This document shows positions 61,968 to 64,000 of a DNA stretch of 64,000 nucleotides, one piece after another. Numbering within the stretch: position 1 is the stretch's first letter; the number at the start of each line of letters is the position of its first letter. A model generated the notes under the pieces. The model did not search any database, was not told where the DNA came from, and saw nothing but the letters and a program-made list of their open reading frames with translations. Both the position numbers and the translations under genes were made by a program. Source of the DNA: Kitasatospora sp. NBC_01266 (lineage in GTDB: Bacteria; Actinomycetota; Actinomycetes; Streptomycetales; Streptomycetaceae); NCBI RefSeq assembly GCF_036242395.1, contig NZ_CP108458.1, positions 3,410,001-3,474,000 on the forward strand, given 5' to 3'.

Positions 61968-62789
61968 GTGAACGCTTCTCCTCAGACCGCCGTGTCCGCC
62001 GACCCCTACGCCGCCGCTCAGGCCGCCGCCGCCCGCCTGCGCGAGCTGACCGGTGTCGAGCACCACGACGTCGCCCTGGTGATGGGCTCGGGCTGGGTGC
62101 CGGCCGCCGACGCGCTGGGCGAGACCGTGGCCGAAATCCCGGTCACGGACCTCCCCGGCTTCCCCGCCCCCGCCGTCGCCGGCCACGCCGGCAAGATCCG
62201 CTCGGTGAAGATAGGCGACAAGCACGCCCTGATCTTCCTCGGTCGCAACCACTACTACGAGGGCCACGGCGTGGCCACCGTGGTGCACGGCGTGCGCACC
62301 GCCGCCGCCGCGGGTTGCCAGACCATCGTGCTGACCAACGGCTGCGGTGGCCTGCGCCAGGGCTGGGTGCCCGGTCAGCCGGTGCTGATCAGCGACCACA
62401 TCAACCTGACCGCCGACTCCCCGATCGTCGGCGCCAACTTCGTCGACCTCACCGACCTCTACTCCAAGCGGCTGCGCGAGCTCTGCCGCGAGGTGGACCC
62501 GAGCCTGGACGAGGCCGTCTACGTCCAGTTCCGCGGCCCGCACTACGAGACCCCGGCCGAGGTCCACATGGCCCGGGTGATCGGCGGCGAGCTGGTCGGC
62601 ATGTCCACCACGCTGGAGGCGATCGCCGCCCGCGAGGCCGGCGCCGAGGTGCTGGGCATCTCGCTGGTCACCAACCTGGCCGCGGGCATGACCGGCGAGC
62701 CGCTGAACCACGCCGAGGTGCTGGAGGCAGGCAAGGCCTCCGCCGAGCGGATGGGCGCGCTGCTGGCGAAGGTCCTGGAGCGGATCTGA
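61968..62789 (+). CDS. Purine nucleoside phosphorylase
   Basis: 273 residues from GTG 61968. Family motifs: [63 protein letters not shown], and [11 protein letters not shown]. High-molecular-mass trimeric type that releases the base from inosine and guanosine for salvage. Ends at the hairpin 62808-62849, before the sugar-phosphate mutase gene. Confidence 0.93.
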   Translation: MNASPQTAVSADPYAAAQAAAARLRELTGVEHHDVALVMGSGWVPAADALGETVAEIPVTDLPGFPAPAVAGHAGKIRSVKIGDKHALIFLGRNHYYEGHGVATVVHGVRTAAAAGCQTIVLTNGCGGLRQGWVPGQPVLISDHINLTADSPIVGANFVDLTDLYSKRLRELCREVDPSLDEAVYVQFRGPHYETPAEVHMARVIGGELVGMSTTLEAIAAREAGAEVLGISLVTNLAAGMTGEPLNHAEVLEAGKASAERMGALLAKVLERI

Positions 62790-62807
62790 CCCCGCCCCCG
62801 CAGACCC

Positions 62808-62849
62808 GGCCCGGGCGCTCCCCCGCTGCTAACGGGGTGCCCGGGCCGT
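62808..62849 (+). terminator. Terminator after the purine phosphorylase
   Basis: CGGCCCGGGC (62808-62817) pairs perfectly with 62840-62849; an inner CCCCCG/CGGGG pair extends the stem. Followed by TTCCCGTTG. Confidence 0.75.
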
Positions 62850-62916
62850 TCCCGTTGCACGTTCCGCTGCTCGTTTCCCATCGATCCCCCTACCGGATAC
62901 CGGAGTAGGCGACCCC

Positions 62917-64000
62917 ATGGCCCAGGAAAGCACCACCGACCTCCTCGCCCGCGCCCACCAGTGGCTGACCGAGGACCCCGACGCCGAGACCCGCGAGGAG
63001 TTGGCCGCGCTGCTGGCCACCGCCGAGCAGGGCGAGGCGAGCGCGCTGGCCGAGCTGGCCGAGCGGTTCGCCGACCGGCTGCAGTTCGGCACCGCGGGCC
63101 TGCGCGGTGAGCTGGGCGCGGGCCCGATGCGGATGAACCGCGCCGTCGTGATCCGGGCCGCCGCCGGCCTGGCCGCCCACGTCCGCGCGGCCGGGGCCGG
63201 CGACCTGGTGGTGGTCGGCTACGACGCCCGGCACAAGTCCTACGACTTCGCGCGCGACACCGCCGCCGTGATGGTCGGCGCGGGCCTGCGCGCCGCGCTG
63301 CTGCCGAGCCCGCTGCCCACCCCGGTGCTCGCCTTCGCGATCCGCCACCTGGGCGCGGCGGCCGGCGTGATGGTGACGGCCAGCCACAACCCGCCGCGCG
63401 ACAACGGCTACAAGGTCTACCTGGGCGACGGCTCGCAGATCGTGCCGCCGGCCGACGCCGAGATCGCCGCCGAGATCGACGCGGTGGCCTCGCTGCACGA
63501 CGTGCCGCTGGCTGCCGAGGGCTGGCAGGTGCTCGGCGAGGACGTGCTGGACGCCTACCTGGCCCGCGCCGTCACCGTGGTCGACCCGGCCGGCCCGCGC
63601 GGGTTGGACGTGGTCTACACCCCGATGCACGGGGTGGGCCGCGACACCCTGCTGGCCGCCTTCAAGCAGGCCGGCTTCCCCGCCCCGACCGTGGTCGCCG
63701 AGCAGGCCGAGCCGGACCCGGAGTTCCCCACCGTCGCGTTCCCCAACCCGGAGGAGCCGGGCGCGATGGACCTGGCCTTCCGGACCGCCGCCGAGCACAC
63801 CCCCGACCTGGTGATCGCCAACGACCCGGACGCGGACCGCTGCGCGGTGGCCGTGCCGGACGCCACCGCGGCGGCCGGATGGCGGATGCTGCGCGGTGAC
63901 GAGGTCGGCGCGCTGCTGGGTGCGGCGCTGGTCGCCAAGGGCGCGCGCGGCACCTTCGCCACCACCATCGTCTCGGCCACCCTGCTCGGCCGGATCGCCG
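62917..64000 (+). CDS. Phosphomannomutase/phosphoglucomutase-type enzyme (cut by right edge)
   Basis: 361 complete codons visible from ATG 62917; the gene continues past 64000. Phosphoserine loop VTASHNPPRDNGYKVY with Ser156, start LQFGTAGLRGELGAG, and metal loop NDPDADRCAV. Interconverts sugar 1- and 6-phosphates; with purine phosphorylase upstream, a phosphopentomutase role is an alternative worth keeping open. Confidence 0.9.
   Translation, partial: MAQESTTDLLARAHQWLTEDPDAETREELAALLATAEQGEASALAELAERFADRLQFGTAGLRGELGAGPMRMNRAVVIRAAAGLAAHVRAAGAGDLVVVGYDARHKSYDFARDTAAVMVGAGLRAALLPSPLPTPVLAFAIRHLGAAAGVMVTASHNPPRDNGYKVYLGDGSQIVPPADAEIAAEIDAVASLHDVPLAAEGWQVLGEDVLDAYLARAVTVVDPAGPRGLDVVYTPMHGVGRDTLLAAFKQAGFPAPTVVAEQAEPDPEFPTVAFPNPEEPGAMDLAFRTAAEHTPDLVIANDPDADRCAVAVPDATAAAGWRMLRGDEVGALLGAALVAKGARGTFATTIVSATLLGRIA

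Overview
The window is high-GC DNA with GTG/TTG starts and many short SD-less promoters, and it reads as a streptomycete chromosome (Streptomyces or a close genus such as Kitasatospora). It splits into a resident siphophage prophage (1 to about 26,550) and ordinary chromosome (about 26,600 to 64,000).

Prophage. The structural genes run leftward from a gene cassette of the HK97 type: HNH endonuclease, small and large terminase, a micro membrane protein, portal, prohead protease, major capsid protein, connector and tail-completion proteins, major tail protein, tail assembly chaperone with a probable -1 frameshift, tape measure protein and a minor tail protein cut by the left window edge. Lysis, tail-fibre genes and the left attachment site must lie further left. 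Right of the terminase is a single rightward cargo gene with its own perfect terminator, then a leftward early operon (16.6-23.5 kb) of many small overlapping genes around a replication initiator and a DnaB-like helicase. The initiator gene carries a cluster of palindromic repeats inside its reading frame that look like a lambda-O-style iteron origin. The right end holds a divergent regulatory switch (an Xre/excisionase-like fusion protein leftward, an Xre repressor rightward), a small unknown gene and a tyrosine integrase, ending at a bidirectional terminator beside a host acyl-CoA dehydrogenase gene.

Chromosome, left part (26.6-38.3 kb). Acyl-CoA dehydrogenase, UDP-glucose 6-dehydrogenase, a CoA-binding protein, an M19 dipeptidase, purE and purK, a GtrA-like membrane protein, a two-component system, a tiny secreted two-cysteine peptide and a POT peptide transporter.

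Histidine utilisation (38.4-47.6 kb). A leftward operon hutU - M20 amidohydrolase - hutF - hutI converts urocanate to N-formylglutamate and probably glutamate; hutH lies close by with an RpiR-type regulator between, and palindromes sit upstream of hutU, the regulator and over the hutH start.

Right part (47.7-64 kb). fdhD, a GAF-GGDEF diguanylate cyclase-like protein, a class III adenylate cyclase, biotin ligase, then an acyl-CoA (propionyl/acetyl) carboxylase set (beta, epsilon and biotinylated alpha subunits) interleaved with maf and a conserved membrane-anchored protein, a DeoR regulator, an LpdA-type quinone reductase, a gamma-glutamylcyclotransferase-like protein, purine nucleoside phosphorylase and a phosphomannomutase-type enzyme cut by the right edge. 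BirA biotinylates the carboxylase alpha subunit, so these neighbours form one functional group. Several host genes and the prophage regulator have a -10 box 6-7 nt from the start codon and no SD, so they are probably leaderless.
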